Assembly: GCA_963667205.1 (NCBI GenBank)
Contig: OY762959.1
Location: forward strand, 1,054,001 to 1,118,000
Direction of reading: 5' to 3'
DNA: 64,000 bases
Source: CF-162 sp963667205
GTDB lineage: Bacteria; Chloroflexota; Dehalococcoidia; SM23-28-2; RBG-16-64-32
Below are positions 15,852-24,451 of the stretch, piece after piece. How positions within the stretch are numbered: the first letter of the stretch is position 1; each line of letters begins with the position of its first letter. Under the pieces are notes generated by a model. That model searched no databases. It saw only the letters and a list, made by a program, of their open reading frames with translations, and was not told where the DNA came from. The translations under genes were made by a program, and so were the position numbers.

Positions 15852-16529
15852 CTACTCGAACGTCTCAAGCGTCTCGAGGTCAGCGGACGAGATCTGCACG
15901 CGGACGACGCCGTCGCAGATCTCGCGCACGTAGCGCACCGGCAGCACGGATTCGTGGCGGAAGACGACGCCGCGCTTGATCACTAGAGCCTCGATCTCGC
16001 CCGTCTTCTCGTTGACGAGGAGCTGCTCGACGTCGCCGATGTGCGTGTTCGGCTCGATCCGCCAGACCGGCGCGTCGTTCATGATATGGCGCTCGAAGGT
16101 CGCCTTGCGGAAGTGCTCCGCCGGCACGGCGATGCCCGTGAACAGGCCGGAGAGCGAAGCCGCGATCGCCAGGCCGGTGCTCCACAGCGCCGGCCGGCCG
16201 CGCGCCTCGGGTGGCGCCTTCTCGTCTTCCGGCACTTCGAGGAAGTGGTTGTGCGAGTAGAGCGGCAGCGCCTCGAACGCCGCCCTGTCGACCTTCAGGT
16301 CAACGTGGTCTTCGCCAGCGTCGTGGATGTCCGCCAGGTCGACGCTGATGATCTTCGGATCGCCGAAGCCGGGCTCCGGAAAGAACGGGCCGCGGTTCAC
16401 CGCGACGTGCGTCACGACGTTGTCGCGCGGGTCGACGACGATCGCGTGTAGCCTGCCCACGTCGTGACCGTCGCTGGTGCGGACGGCCGCCCCGTGGCGC
16501 AGGTTCTCCAGGACATGCGATTCAGTCAT
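15852..16529 (-). CDS. PRC-barrel domain protein
   Basis: This 225-aa protein holds two PRC-barrel-like halves. The first is 'LRHGAAVRTSDGHDVGRLHAIVVDPRDNVVTHVAVN' near residues 10-45. The second is 'VWRIEPNTHIGDVEQLLVNEKTGEIEALVIKRG' near 155-190. A hydrophobic stretch (WSTGLAIAASLSGLFTGIAV) lies between them. PRC barrels occur in photosynthetic reaction centre H subunits, in RimM and in many stress proteins, so the role cannot be fixed. It starts 1 nt after the crotonase stop on the same strand and is probably co-transcribed with it. Confidence 0.75.
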   Translation of the reverse strand: MTESHVLENLRHGAAVRTSDGHDVGRLHAIVVDPRDNVVTHVAVNRGPFFPEPGFGDPKIISVDLADIHDAGEDHVDLKVDRAAFEALPLYSHNHFLEVPEDEKAPPEARGRPALWSTGLAIAASLSGLFTGIAVPAEHFRKATFERHIMNDAPVWRIEPNTHIGDVEQLLVNEKTGEIEALVIKRGVVFRHESVLPVRYVREICDGVVRVQISSADLETLETFE

Positions 16530-16530
16530 G

Positions 16531-17322
16531 CTACTTGCCCCTGTAGTTGGGCTCGCGCTTCTCGGCGAACGCTAGCGGGCCCTCCCGCGCGTCGTCCGTG
16601 CGGAAGACCTCGCCCGAGAACTTCATCTCGAGCTTCGTGCCGTCCTCGAACGACATCTCGCGGCCTTGCATCGCCGCCTGCTTAATCAGGCGCACGGCGA
16701 GCGGACCGTTCTTCAGGATCGACTGCGCGACCGCCTCGGCCGTCTCCATGAGCTGGTCGCGGGGGACGACGCGCGAGACGAGGCCGAAGCGCAGCGCGGT
16801 CTCCGCGTCGTAGCGGTCGCCCGTGAGGAGCAGCTCCATCGCGAACGCCAGAGGCACGGCGCGTGGCAAGCGCTGGGTGCCGGTGGCGCCGGGGATGATC
16901 GCGCGCTTGGGCTCCGGCAGTCCGAACTGTGAGTTGTCGGCGGCGATTCGGATATCGCAGCTCAGCGCCAGTTCGAGGCCGCCGGCCAGGCAGTAGCCGT
17001 GGATGGCGGCGATGATCGGCTTCCAGCACTCGTAGCCACGCGTGATCCCGGCGAAGGGAGCGGCCGGGACCTCCGGGTCGGCGCCGCCCGCTGCCCGCGT
17101 CTGCGACATCGCGACGAGATCGGCGCCCGCGGAGAAGGCCTTGTCGCCGGCTCCGGTGAGGATCGCCACCCAGAGGTCATCGTCCGCCTTGAACGCCTCG
17201 AAGGCGTCCTTGAGCTCGGCGCTGGTGGCCGGGTCGATCGCGTTGCGGCGCTCGGGGCGGTTGAGCGTGACGTAGGCGAGATGGTCCTTCTTCTCGAAGA
17301 GGATGTTTTTGTAATCGGCCAT
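16531..17322 (-). CDS. Enoyl-CoA hydratase/isomerase (crotonase family)
   Basis: This 263-aa crotonase has the start MADYKNILFEKKDHLAYVTLNRPERRNAID, the first oxyanion-hole segment 'KAFSAGADL', and the second, 'YCLAGGLELALSCDIRIA'. Both catalytic Glu positions are retained, in 'GGLELAL' and 'FGLPEPKRAIIPGATGTQRL'. It therefore probably hydrates a 2-enoyl-CoA. The sequence between LVAMSQ and ITRGYECWKP is longer than in many members. ATG 17322 has a GGAGG just upstream (AGGAGGCTGCCGA then ATG). Confidence 0.88.
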   Translation of the reverse strand: MADYKNILFEKKDHLAYVTLNRPERRNAIDPATSAELKDAFEAFKADDDLWVAILTGAGDKAFSAGADLVAMSQTRAAGGADPEVPAAPFAGITRGYECWKPIIAAIHGYCLAGGLELALSCDIRIAADNSQFGLPEPKRAIIPGATGTQRLPRAVPLAFAMELLLTGDRYDAETALRFGLVSRVVPRDQLMETAEAVAQSILKNGPLAVRLIKQAAMQGREMSFEDGTKLEMKFSGEVFRTDDAREGPLAFAEKREPNYRGK

Positions 17323-17381
17323 TCGGCAGCCTCCTTCTTTTCGGCACGGCCAGTATATGGCAGCCTCGGCGATGGCTCTAC

Positions 17382-17568
17382 ACGGAAGAGTTTCCGGTGT
17401 GGTGAGCCGTAACGGCGATAACGTCGCCCCTGTTGAATGACGTGGAGGAGGTGCGGTTCTCGGAATTCACCAGTTGCGGGGCTGGTGATACGGTCTCAGA
17501 AAGACCCGGGTTGCGTGCCCGCCTCCTCCGATATTTTCCCCCGCCAGTGACGAAGGGAGGGCAGACAG
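17382..17568 (+). ncRNA. Candidate structured leader RNA with a possible anti-Shine-Dalgarno switch
   Basis: Base pairing seen by eye includes hairpin CGGAA/TTCCG (about 17384-17397) and GGCGA/TCGCC (17414-17418 with 17424-17428). The main element is an outer stem GGAGGAGG/CCTCCTCC (17444-17451 with 17522-17529) enclosing two hairpins: TCACCAG/CTGGTGA (17467-17473 with 17482-17488) and GGTCT/AGACC (17492-17496 with 17502-17506). That makes a three-way junction. The 3' strand of the outer stem (CCTCC) can instead pair with the Shine-Dalgarno GGGAGGG at 17555-17561 of the peptide gene downstream. This is the layout of a translational switch. It matches no riboswitch consensus I can recall, and the ligand, if any, is unknown. 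Confidence 0.45.
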
Positions 17569-17652
17569 ATGACGCGACGGATCGCGTATTCCGTCCTTGC
17601 TCTCTCCTTCTGGCTCCTGCTCATCGTTGTTGCGATGTCAGGCCGAGTCTAG
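17569..17652 (+). CDS. 27-residue hydrophobic membrane peptide
   Basis: This small ORF reads MTRRIAYSVLALSFWLLLIVVAMSGRV and stops at TAG 17650-17652. It has a positively charged start (TRR), a single transmembrane stretch and a short tail. GGGAGGG at 17555-17561 lies 7 nt before the ATG, which is close to ideal spacing. It sits in an otherwise gene-free 445-bp gap, right after the folded leader described separately, and a GC hairpin (GGGGCC/GGCCCC, 17677-17706) follows. Such peptides can be regulators of membrane complexes or type I toxin-like, but no homologue is recognised. Confidence 0.45.
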   Translation: MTRRIAYSVLALSFWLLLIVVAMSGRV

Positions 17653-17767
17653 ACACTTACTGGGGGTGCGGCGATTGGGGCCTCTCCGCCATGGCAGGGG
17701 GGCCCCGCCCGTATTAAGGGAGACGTAGCCGCGCACTCTAGCCTTCACCACGGCACCCGAGACGCCG

Positions 17768-19051
17768 CTAGCCCGTCGCGCCCAGCAGTTCGCGCAGCGC
17801 GGCCTCGTCCACGCTCGGCCCCACGGTGGCGAGCGCGGCGCGTTCCGGCTTGAGGATCCGCTGCGCCACCCTCATCACGTCGTCCGCCGTCACTGCCCGC
17901 AACTTCGCGACGACGGACTCGACCGGCTCGATCTCGCCCAGCGTAAGGAGGCTCTCGCCAGCCCGCTGACCCAGCGCCATCGACGATTCGAGGCTCAGCC
18001 GGAAGCTGCCGACGGTGTAGTCCTTGGCCTTCTGCAGCTCCTCCGCGCCCACCGCCTCCGTCGTCATCTTTGCCAGCTCCTCCAGGATCACGGCGACCGT
18101 CTCCGACACCTTCTCCGGTGAGACCCCCGCCGAGACGACGAACACGCCGCTGTCTGAATGACGGCTGACCGATGAACCCACGGAGTAGGCCAGGCCGCGC
18201 CTCTCCCGCACCTCCTTGAACAGACGCGAGCTCATGCCGCGGCCCAGCACAGCGTTGAGGATCATCAGCGTGTAACGGTCCGGGTCCTTGCGGGCGATCG
18301 CGGGCAGGCCAAGCGCGATGTTCGACTGCGAGATCGGGCGCTCGTCGTAGACAACGCGGTCGACCGGCAGGTCGTCGCTGTTGACGGCGACGTTCTCCGG
18401 CGCCTCGCTTCGCGGCGAACGGGCGAACAGCCGCTGTGCCAGGGCCACCACGCGATCATGGTCGGTGTTGCCGGCGACGCTGAGCACAGTGTTCGGCGCC
18501 GTGTACCCCGCTTCGAGCCAGTCCACGAAGTCTTGTCGCTGCAGCCCGTCCACCGTCTCCTCGGTGCCGGCGGTGGGCCAGCCCATCTGGTGGTCCCCGT
18601 AGACGGCGCGCCCCAACAGCTCTCCCACGTACGATCCCGGCTGGTCCTTGCCGCGGCTGATCTCCTGCTTGACTACGGTGCGTTCGCGCTCGATCTCTTC
18701 GGTTTCGAGCAACGAATCGTAGAACATGTCCGCGAGCACCGTCATCGCCAGCTCGAGCTCATCGAACGGAACGTGGTTCCAGTAGCAGGTGAGTTCCTTC
18801 GCGGTGTAGGCGTTGAGTACGCCTCCTGCACCTTCTATCGCCTCGGCGATGGCGATCGCGCTCGGGCGTTCGGTCGTGCCCTTGAACATCATGTGCTCCA
18901 GGAAGTGCGCGACGCCCTTCGTGCGCTCCGTCTCGCCCCGGGCGCCGGCACCGGCGAAGAGGTTAACGCTGACTGACTGCGCGGTCGGCATGGGCGTGGT
19001 GACGACGCGCAGGCCGCCGTCTAGCTCGGTGATCTCGGGGGTTACGGACAA
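17768..19051 (-). CDS. M16 family zinc metallopeptidase (processing-peptidase-like)
   Basis: This is a pitrilysin/mitochondrial-processing-peptidase-type protease. The inverted zinc motif HxxEH is intact as 'HFLEHMMFKGT', and the distal zinc Glu lies in the 'ERTVVKQEISRGKD' segment. The C-terminal substrate-clamp domain contains 'GLAYSVGSSVSRHSDSG'. TTG at 19051 gives LSVTPEITELDGGLRVVTTPMP with GGAGG a few bases upstream; in-frame sequence above that is rich in Arg/His repeats and looks non-coding. Length is about 427 aa, normal for single-unit bacterial members. No signal peptide is seen, so it is probably cytoplasmic. It is divergent from pyrG. Confidence 0.88.
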   Translation of the reverse strand: MSVTPEITELDGGLRVVTTPMPTAQSVSVNLFAGAGARGETERTKGVAHFLEHMMFKGTTERPSAIAIAEAIEGAGGVLNAYTAKELTCYWNHVPFDELELAMTVLADMFYDSLLETEEIERERTVVKQEISRGKDQPGSYVGELLGRAVYGDHQMGWPTAGTEETVDGLQRQDFVDWLEAGYTAPNTVLSVAGNTDHDRVVALAQRLFARSPRSEAPENVAVNSDDLPVDRVVYDERPISQSNIALGLPAIARKDPDRYTLMILNAVLGRGMSSRLFKEVRERRGLAYSVGSSVSRHSDSGVFVVSAGVSPEKVSETVAVILEELAKMTTEAVGAEELQKAKDYTVGSFRLSLESSMALGQRAGESLLTLGEIEPVESVVAKLRAVTADDVMRVAQRILKPERAALATVGPSVDEAALRELLGATG

Positions 19052-19165
19052 GACGCCTCCATTCAGGTTGAGAGTGGCCTCAGTATACCGGCGGCGCGCG
19101 AGATGGGGGCGGCGCGCGAGATGGGGGGGGCGCAGTTCGTCTTTGTGGGGAGCGCCGTCAATCTC

Positions 19166-19196
19166 TTGACACGCCCGTTCTGGATTCCTGTATGAT
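19166..19196 (+). promoter_or_regulatory. Probable pyrG promoter
   Basis: TTGACA (19166-19171) and TATGAT (19191-19196) are good sigma70 hexamers, with a 19-nt spacer that is longer than the optimum. The transcript would have a leader of about 80 nt before the pyrG ATG. Just upstream (about 19093-19128) an approximately 17-bp GGCGCGCGAGATGGGGG unit is repeated in tandem. Confidence 0.5.
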
Positions 19197-19284
19197 TCCA
19201 ACTGGGCGTCCCTTCGAACCTGCCGGCAAAGACGGCAAGCTCCAAGGCTAGCGCGAAGAGGAGACGGCCCCCAGTAAGGGGTAT

Positions 19285-20973
19285 ATGGCGACAAAGTACA
19301 TATTCGTCACGGGCGGCGTTGTGAGTTCCGTCGGCAAAGGGATCACAACCGCCGCCATCGGCAGGCTGCTCAAATCACGCGGCGTGTCCGTCGTAGTACA
19401 GAAGCTAGACCCGTACCTCAACGTCGACCCCGGTACGATGTCGCCCTATCAGCACGGCGAAGTCTTCGTCACCGCCGACGGCGCTGAGACCGACCTCGAC
19501 CTCGGCCACTACGAGCGCTTCCTGGACCAGAACCTCTCGCGCGGCTCCTCCGTCTCCACCGGCCAGATATACCAGGCCGTTATCCAGCGCGAGCGCCGCG
19601 GCGACTACCTGGGCCGCACGATCCAGCCGATCCCCCACGTCACCAACGAGATAAAGGAACGGGTTCGCGGCATCGGCCGTGAAGCCGGCGCCGACGTCGT
19701 CATCGTCGAAGTCGGCGGCACCGTGGGTGACATCGAAGGCCAACCGTTCCTCGAGGCGATCCGCCAGATGCGCAAAGAGGAAGGCCGCAACGACACGCTG
19801 GCGATCCACGTGACGCTCCTCCCGTACATCTCGACGACCGCCGAGCTGAAGACCAAACCGACGCAACACTCAGTCCGCGAGCTGCGCTCCTTCGGTATCC
19901 AGCCGGACGTGATCGCCTGCCGCTCGGACATTCCGATCTCCAACGAGATCCGGGACAAGATCTCGCTCTTCTGCGACGTCGAACCGCGGGCGGTGATCCC
20001 GTTGATGACTATGCCCAGCATCTACCAGGTGCCGCTCGTCCTTGAGGACGCCGGCCTGGGCGACTTCATCACCGACCGCCTTAACATCACACCGACCTCG
20101 AAGGACCTTGACGAATGGAAGAGCTGGGTCACGCGCCTGCTGGACCCACAGCACTCCCTGGAGATCGCCGTCGTCGGCAAGTACGTTGAGCTGCCAGACG
20201 CCTACCTCTCCGTGAAGGAAGCGCTGATCCACGCCGGCGTGCAGAACAACTCCAGCGTGCGCATCCACTGGGTGCACTCAGAGGACGTGGCGAAGAGCCC
20301 GCCCGAGGCGCTGCTGGCCGACATGGACGGCATCGTCGTCCCCGGTGGTTTCGGCGAGCGCGGCTTCGAGGGCAAAGTCGATGCCACGAGGTACGCGCGG
20401 CTGAACGGCGTGCCTTACCTCGGCCTCTGCCTTGGCCTGCAGGCGATGGTCGTCGAGTTCGCGCGCGCTCACTTCGATACTGAAGACGCCAGCTCGACAG
20501 AGCTCGCGCCGGAGACGGCCTACCCCGTGATCACGCTCCTGGACGAACAGCAGCGCGTCGTCGACAAGGGTGGCACCATGCGCCTCGGCAGCTACCCCTG
20601 CCGGCTCGAGCCCGGGACCACCGCTCGCGAGGCCTACGGCGCAGACGAGACGTCGGAGCGCCACCGCCACCGCTACGAGTTCAACAACGAGTTCCGCGAA
20701 GAGTTCGCAAAGGCCGGCCTGATCGCTAGCGGCACGTCGCCGGACGGCGGCCTCGTCGAAATCTGCGAGATCCGCGACCACCCGTTCATGGTCGGCACCC
20801 AGTTCCACCCGGAGCTGCGCTCACGGCCCGGCCGGCCGCACCCGCTGTTCAACGGCTTCGTCCGCGCCGCGCTGGCGAAACAGGCCGAAAACCGGAAGAA
20901 GCCGTCCACGCCCGCCGGGCGCCCCTCTCGCCGCAAGGCGTCCACCTCCTCGCGCTCGCGCGCGCCGCTCTAG
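19285..20973 (+). CDS. pyrG: CTP synthase
   Basis: The enzyme aminates UTP to CTP using glutamine and ATP. The N-terminal synthase domain begins 'KYIFVTGGVVSSVGKGITTAAIGRLL' and contains 'KLDPYLNVDPGTMSPYQHGEVFVTADGAETDLDLGHYERF'. The class I amidotransferase domain has 'GGFGERGFEGK', nucleophile Cys in 'YLGLCLGLQ', and the His/Glu pair in 'VGTQFHPELRSRPG'. Length (562 aa) is slightly above typical because of a basic Ser/Arg-rich tail (PSTPAGRPSRRKASTSSRSRAPL). A membrane protein gene follows after 3 nt. Confidence 0.97.
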   Translation: MATKYIFVTGGVVSSVGKGITTAAIGRLLKSRGVSVVVQKLDPYLNVDPGTMSPYQHGEVFVTADGAETDLDLGHYERFLDQNLSRGSSVSTGQIYQAVIQRERRGDYLGRTIQPIPHVTNEIKERVRGIGREAGADVVIVEVGGTVGDIEGQPFLEAIRQMRKEEGRNDTLAIHVTLLPYISTTAELKTKPTQHSVRELRSFGIQPDVIACRSDIPISNEIRDKISLFCDVEPRAVIPLMTMPSIYQVPLVLEDAGLGDFITDRLNITPTSKDLDEWKSWVTRLLDPQHSLEIAVVGKYVELPDAYLSVKEALIHAGVQNNSSVRIHWVHSEDVAKSPPEALLADMDGIVVPGGFGERGFEGKVDATRYARLNGVPYLGLCLGLQAMVVEFARAHFDTEDASSTELAPETAYPVITLLDEQQRVVDKGGTMRLGSYPCRLEPGTTAREAYGADETSERHRHRYEFNNEFREEFAKAGLIASGTSPDGGLVEICEIRDHPFMVGTQFHPELRSRPGRPHPLFNGFVRAALAKQAENRKKPSTPAGRPSRRKASTSSRSRAPL

Positions 20974-20976
20974 ACC

Positions 20977-21456
20977 GTGTCGACAGCTGACGAAGTTTTC
21001 GTCTTCCTGCACTTGCTGGCCGCAATCTGGTACGCATCCGGGCTCACTTCTGTCCAGCTTGCGCTCGTGCGCGGCTGGCAAACGCCGGACGTCAGCACCA
21101 GGGTGGTCGCGTTCAGCGAGGCAACGCATTACCAGGGCCTCCTGCTGGTGCCCGGCGCCATCGCCGTCGCCTCCACTGGACTCTTCCTCTGGGGCCAGCT
21201 GGACTACAACTTCGTGACGACGCCGTGGCTGCTGGGCGTCGAAGCGATGTACATCATTACGCTGCTCGTCTGCATACCGCTGATCGGGATGGGGCTGCGC
21301 CGGGCGCGCATCGCCGCGCTAATGGCCGAACGCCGCGGCGATGTGACACCGGAGTTGGAAGAGGCGATGGCGGACAACGTGCCACTGGTTTTCGGCGGCA
21401 TCGCCACGATGCTCGTGCCGGCCATGATCGCGCTCAGCGTCTTCCGGCCGGGCTAG
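20977..21456 (+). CDS. DUF2269-type integral membrane protein
   Basis: This 159-aa protein has four hydrophobic helices: 'VFVFLHLLAAIWYASGLTSVQLAL', 'GLLLVPGAIAVASTGLFLWG', 'LLGVEAMYIITLLVCIPLIGMGL' and 'LVFGGIATMLVPAMIALSVF'. The early His in 'FLHLLAAIWY' and the overall layout match DUF2269-like proteins, which have no known function. Translation starts at GTG 20977, 3 nt after the pyrG stop, so it is probably co-transcribed. Confidence 0.75.
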   Translation: MSTADEVFVFLHLLAAIWYASGLTSVQLALVRGWQTPDVSTRVVAFSEATHYQGLLLVPGAIAVASTGLFLWGQLDYNFVTTPWLLGVEAMYIITLLVCIPLIGMGLRRARIAALMAERRGDVTPELEEAMADNVPLVFGGIATMLVPAMIALSVFRPG

Positions 21457-21642
21457 CCAGCCCTGCAGAATCGCCGCCCAGCGAGCTAACGGCGGATGGG
21501 TATTGCACGTCCAATACGATTGGAGTATCGTGAATGGAGACCGTCTGCGGGCGGGGGTCGCAAGACCCACTCCTCATACCCCCTTTACGAGACATCCCTT
21601 ACTTGAACGCATCCCCACCCGCTACTGCTATATGGAGTTGAC

Positions 21643-22902
21643 TTGAACCTTACTGAACTCGAAACACGGACAAAGGACGAGCTGGTTGACGTCGCCAAAG
21701 AGCTGGGCGTCAGCGCCAGCGGCCTGCGCAAACAAGACCTCGTCTTCAAGATCATGCAGGCGAAGGCTGAGGGCGAAGGCAACTACTTCGCCGGCGGCAT
21801 CCTCGAGATGGCCTCCGACGGCTTCGGCTTCCTGCGCACAGAGGGCCTGACTCCGAGCCTCAGCGACGTCTACGTCTCGCAGACGCAAGTCAGGCGCTTT
21901 GCCCTGCGCTCCGGCGACTACGTGATGGGAGCCGTCCGCCAGCCCAAGGACTCGGAGAAGTACTACGGCCTGCTGCGCGTGGACTCGATCAACGGCCTCG
22001 ACCCCGAAAACGCCAAGCAGCGACCATACTTCGAGCAGCTGACGCCGATCTTCCCGGACGAGATGTTGAGGCTCGAGGAGGGCGTCACCAACCTCTCGAC
22101 CCGCGTGATCGACCTCATAGCGCCCGTTGGCCGCGGCCAACGAGGCCTCGTCGTCTCGCCGCCCAAGGCCGGCAAGACCCTCCTCCTCAAGATGATCGCC
22201 GCCGCCACCGCCAAGCGCTACGAAGACATCTACATCATCGTCGCGCTCATCGGTGAGCGACCGGAAGAGGTCACCGACTGGCGGCGCTCCGTCGTCGACG
22301 CCGAAGTCGTCGCCGCGACGTTCGACGATCCGGTGGAAGAGCAGACCCGCGTGGCTGAACTGGCCCTGGAGCGCGCCAAACGCCTGGTCGAGGGCGGCCG
22401 GAACGTCATGGTTCTCCTCGACGGCATCACGCGCCTCACCCGCGCCTACAACCTGGCGTTGCCACCTTCGGGCCGCACGCTCTCCGGCGGCATCGACCCG
22501 GTTGCCCTGCACCCGCCGAAGCGGTTGTTCGGCGCCGCCCGCAACGTCGAAGGAGGCGGTAGCCTGACCATCCTCGCGACCTGCCTCGTCGACACCGGCA
22601 GCCGCATGGACGAAGTGATCTTCGAAGAGTTCAAGGGCACCGGCAACTGGGAGCTGTGGCTGGACCGGCGCCTCGCCGAAAAGCGTGTCTACCCCTCAAT
22701 CGACATCCAGAAGAGCGGCACCCGCCGCGACGACCTGCTGCTGGACGAGGACACGCACAAGCGCATCGTCCTCCTGCGCCGCATGACCTCGCTCGTCGGC
22801 AGCCAGTCAAACTCCGGCGAATCTACAGAGCTGATTCTGGACCGCCTGACGCGCACGAAGACGAACGCAGAGTTCCTGGCAACGCTCAAAGAAGCAATCT
22901 AG
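21643..22902 (+). CDS. rho: Transcription termination factor Rho
   Basis: This hexameric RNA helicase ends untranslated transcripts. The N-terminal domain reads NLTELETRTKDELVDVAKELGVSASGLRKQDLVFKI. The RNA-binding cold-shock fold includes 'GGILEMASDGFGFLRTEG'. The ATPase has 'VSPPKAGKTLLLK' (Walker A), 'VMVLLDGITRLTRAYN' (Walker B) and the Q/R-loop region 'ALHPPKRLFGAARNVEGGGSLTI'. At 419 aa it is the compact form without an N-terminal insertion. The start is TTG at 21643, with GGAG 5 nt upstream. The leader has a GGGTC-GCAA-GACCC hairpin (21555-21568), possibly linked to autoregulation. Confidence 0.97.
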   Translation: MNLTELETRTKDELVDVAKELGVSASGLRKQDLVFKIMQAKAEGEGNYFAGGILEMASDGFGFLRTEGLTPSLSDVYVSQTQVRRFALRSGDYVMGAVRQPKDSEKYYGLLRVDSINGLDPENAKQRPYFEQLTPIFPDEMLRLEEGVTNLSTRVIDLIAPVGRGQRGLVVSPPKAGKTLLLKMIAAATAKRYEDIYIIVALIGERPEEVTDWRRSVVDAEVVAATFDDPVEEQTRVAELALERAKRLVEGGRNVMVLLDGITRLTRAYNLALPPSGRTLSGGIDPVALHPPKRLFGAARNVEGGGSLTILATCLVDTGSRMDEVIFEEFKGTGNWELWLDRRLAEKRVYPSIDIQKSGTRRDDLLLDEDTHKRIVLLRRMTSLVGSQSNSGESTELILDRLTRTKTNAEFLATLKEAI

Positions 22903-23044
22903 CCACCCAGGACGGCTTAGCTCTCGCCTTCTCCTGAACTCCCGCGTTTTCGCCCGTCGCACACGGGTTGATCGTAAGCAAGCAAACAGCGAGACTCTGT
23001 ACTTGAATCGCGGCTCTGTCCGGGCGTTTCGATAATCTGTCAAT

Positions 23045-23150
23045 TTGTGAAGACCTGGACAAGTAGTATACAATCGCCCGCGAATACCTGCAGACCTGCG
23101 CAAGAACCGGACTGTAGCCGGGTCCTGACCAGGGGCGCGTCCTGGACCCG
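23045..23150 (+). promoter_or_regulatory. Promoter and leader hairpin of the LysM-M23 gene
   Basis: TTGTGA (23045-23050), a 16-nt spacer and TATACAAT (23067-23074) form a plausible promoter, with a transcript start near 23081. The leader then folds as CGGGTCC/GGACCCG (23119-23125 with 23144-23150), with an alternative internal CCAGG/CCTGG pairing. The hairpin ends just before AGGAGG at 23156-23161. It could modulate ribosome access. Confidence 0.45.
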
Positions 23151-23169
23151 ACAATAGGAGGCTGAACAT

Positions 23170-24366
23170 ACGAGACCGCACGCTCCACGTCGGCGCGGCC
23201 AGAGCCAGCCGCAACGTGAAGAGCACTCGTCTTGCCTGCAAGCTGCCGGGCAGCCGCTGACCCGATACCGGCGTTTCGCGCTGCACGGCCTTCTCCTCTC
23301 ACTGGCACTGGCCGCCGTGGTCACGGCCGTTGCCGGTGGAGTCGCTGACTCCAACCCGACGGCAGTCTCCTCCATTCACACCGGACCCGTCGCCGAGGCC
23401 CGGACCGGCTATCTGAAGCCCTCCGCCCTCCTCTCCACCGTCCCGTCCGTGATCGCCCGCCACGAGGCCGAGGTCATCGCCACCACCGCCTCACCGGCGC
23501 CGCCGGAGCCGACCGCAGAGGCGATCGCAACCGCGCCCGAACCACTCCCTCCGTTCTTCACCTACACCATTCAACCGGGCGACACGATGGGCAGCATCGC
23601 CACCAACTACGGCATCAGTGAGGCCTACCTGCTCTGGAACAACCCCGAGGTCAGCGTCGACCCGGACCTCCTCTACATCGGCGGCACACTGCTTGTCCCC
23701 GGCCTCGACGGAATCGTCTACAACGTCACACTAGGTGACACGCTGGGCGACCTCGCCGCCTACTACGACGTTACCGTGGACTCGATCGTGAGCTTCGGCC
23801 CGAACAACCTTGCCTCGCCGGACAGCCTGATCAATGGCACTGTGCTGGTCATTCCCGGCGCCGTCCCGCCGCCGACGACGGCGCCGGTGCTGATCGACGA
23901 AGGCCTCGACCCGGTCGGCGGCCCCGTGCCCGCCGCCGCCGACCTCGATACGCCGGCGCCCGCCCCAGCTCCGGCGCCGGTTGCCAGCATCGGCTTCATT
24001 TGGCCCTACTACAGCACAATCACGACGTACTTCGGCGAGCCACAAGGCGCTAGCTACCACAAGGGGATCGACCTCGACGGCTTCAGCAACTGGGGCGCCC
24101 CGATCGCCGCCGCTGCCAGCGGAACCGTAGTCCTGGCGGCCTGGGACGACTGGGGCTACGGCTATCACGTCATCGTTGACCACGGCAACGGGTTCCGCTC
24201 CACGTACGCCCACCTCTCAGAAATCTGGGTCGGCGAGGGCCAGTGGGTGAACCAGGGAGACGCCGTCGGCGCTCTGGGCAGCACCGGCTATTCTACCGGC
24301 GCGCACCTGCATTTCGAGATATGGTCCGGCGGCATCCCCGTCAACCCGCTCAGTTACCTCCCGTAA
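23170..24366 (+). CDS. LysM-domain M23 endopeptidase (cell-wall hydrolase)
   Basis: This secreted peptidoglycan peptidase has a basic N-terminus, a membrane/export segment 'FALHGLLLSLALAAVVTAVAGGVA' and a Pro/Thr-rich spacer. Two LysM units follow ('YTIQPGDTMGSIATNYGISEAYLLWNNP' and 'YNVTLGDTLGDLAAYYDVTVDSIVSFG'), then a Pro/Ala linker and an M23 domain with 'YHKGIDLDGFSNWGAPIAAA', 'YGYHVIVDHGNGFRSTYAHLS' and 'GAHLHFEIW' (zinc ligands His and Asp in HKGIDLD, His in HLHFE). The first standard codon, GTG 23317, falls inside the export segment. The frame is open back to 23170, where ACG follows AGGAGG by 8 nt. I use that as the probable start, although it is non-canonical. The gene call itself is firm. 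Confidence 0.85.
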   Translation, partial: TRPHAPRRRGQSQPQREEHSSCLQAAGQPLTRYRRFALHGLLLSLALAAVVTAVAGGVADSNPTAVSSIHTGPVAEARTGYLKPSALLSTVPSVIARHEAEVIATTASPAPPEPTAEAIATAPEPLPPFFTYTIQPGDTMGSIATNYGISEAYLLWNNPEVSVDPDLLYIGGTLLVPGLDGIVYNVTLGDTLGDLAAYYDVTVDSIVSFGPNNLASPDSLINGTVLVIPGAVPPPTTAPVLIDEGLDPVGGPVPAAADLDTPAPAPAPAPVASIGFIWPYYSTITTYFGEPQGASYHKGIDLDGFSNWGAPIAAAASGTVVLAAWDDWGYGYHVIVDHGNGFRSTYAHLSEIWVGEGQWVNQGDAVGALGSTGYSTGAHLHFEIWSGGIPVNPLSYLP

Positions 24367-24451
24367 GCTCACCCCACTCACGCCAAACCGCGCCGCCGGC
24401 GCCGTCGCCACGTTCGCGAATCGGGATCTTATCGTCCTGCGCGGCCCGGCG

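Noticed and set aside
17441..17532. Cobalamin, glycine, TPP, SAM or c-di-GMP riboswitch
   Set aside because: None of the conserved core strings of these classes that I know is present; only the general switch layout is similar.
17433..17717. 94-codon plus-strand frame in the gap upstream of the M16 peptidase
   Set aside because: Its composition is not protein-like, and it overlaps the folded leader and the better supported 27-residue peptide in another frame.
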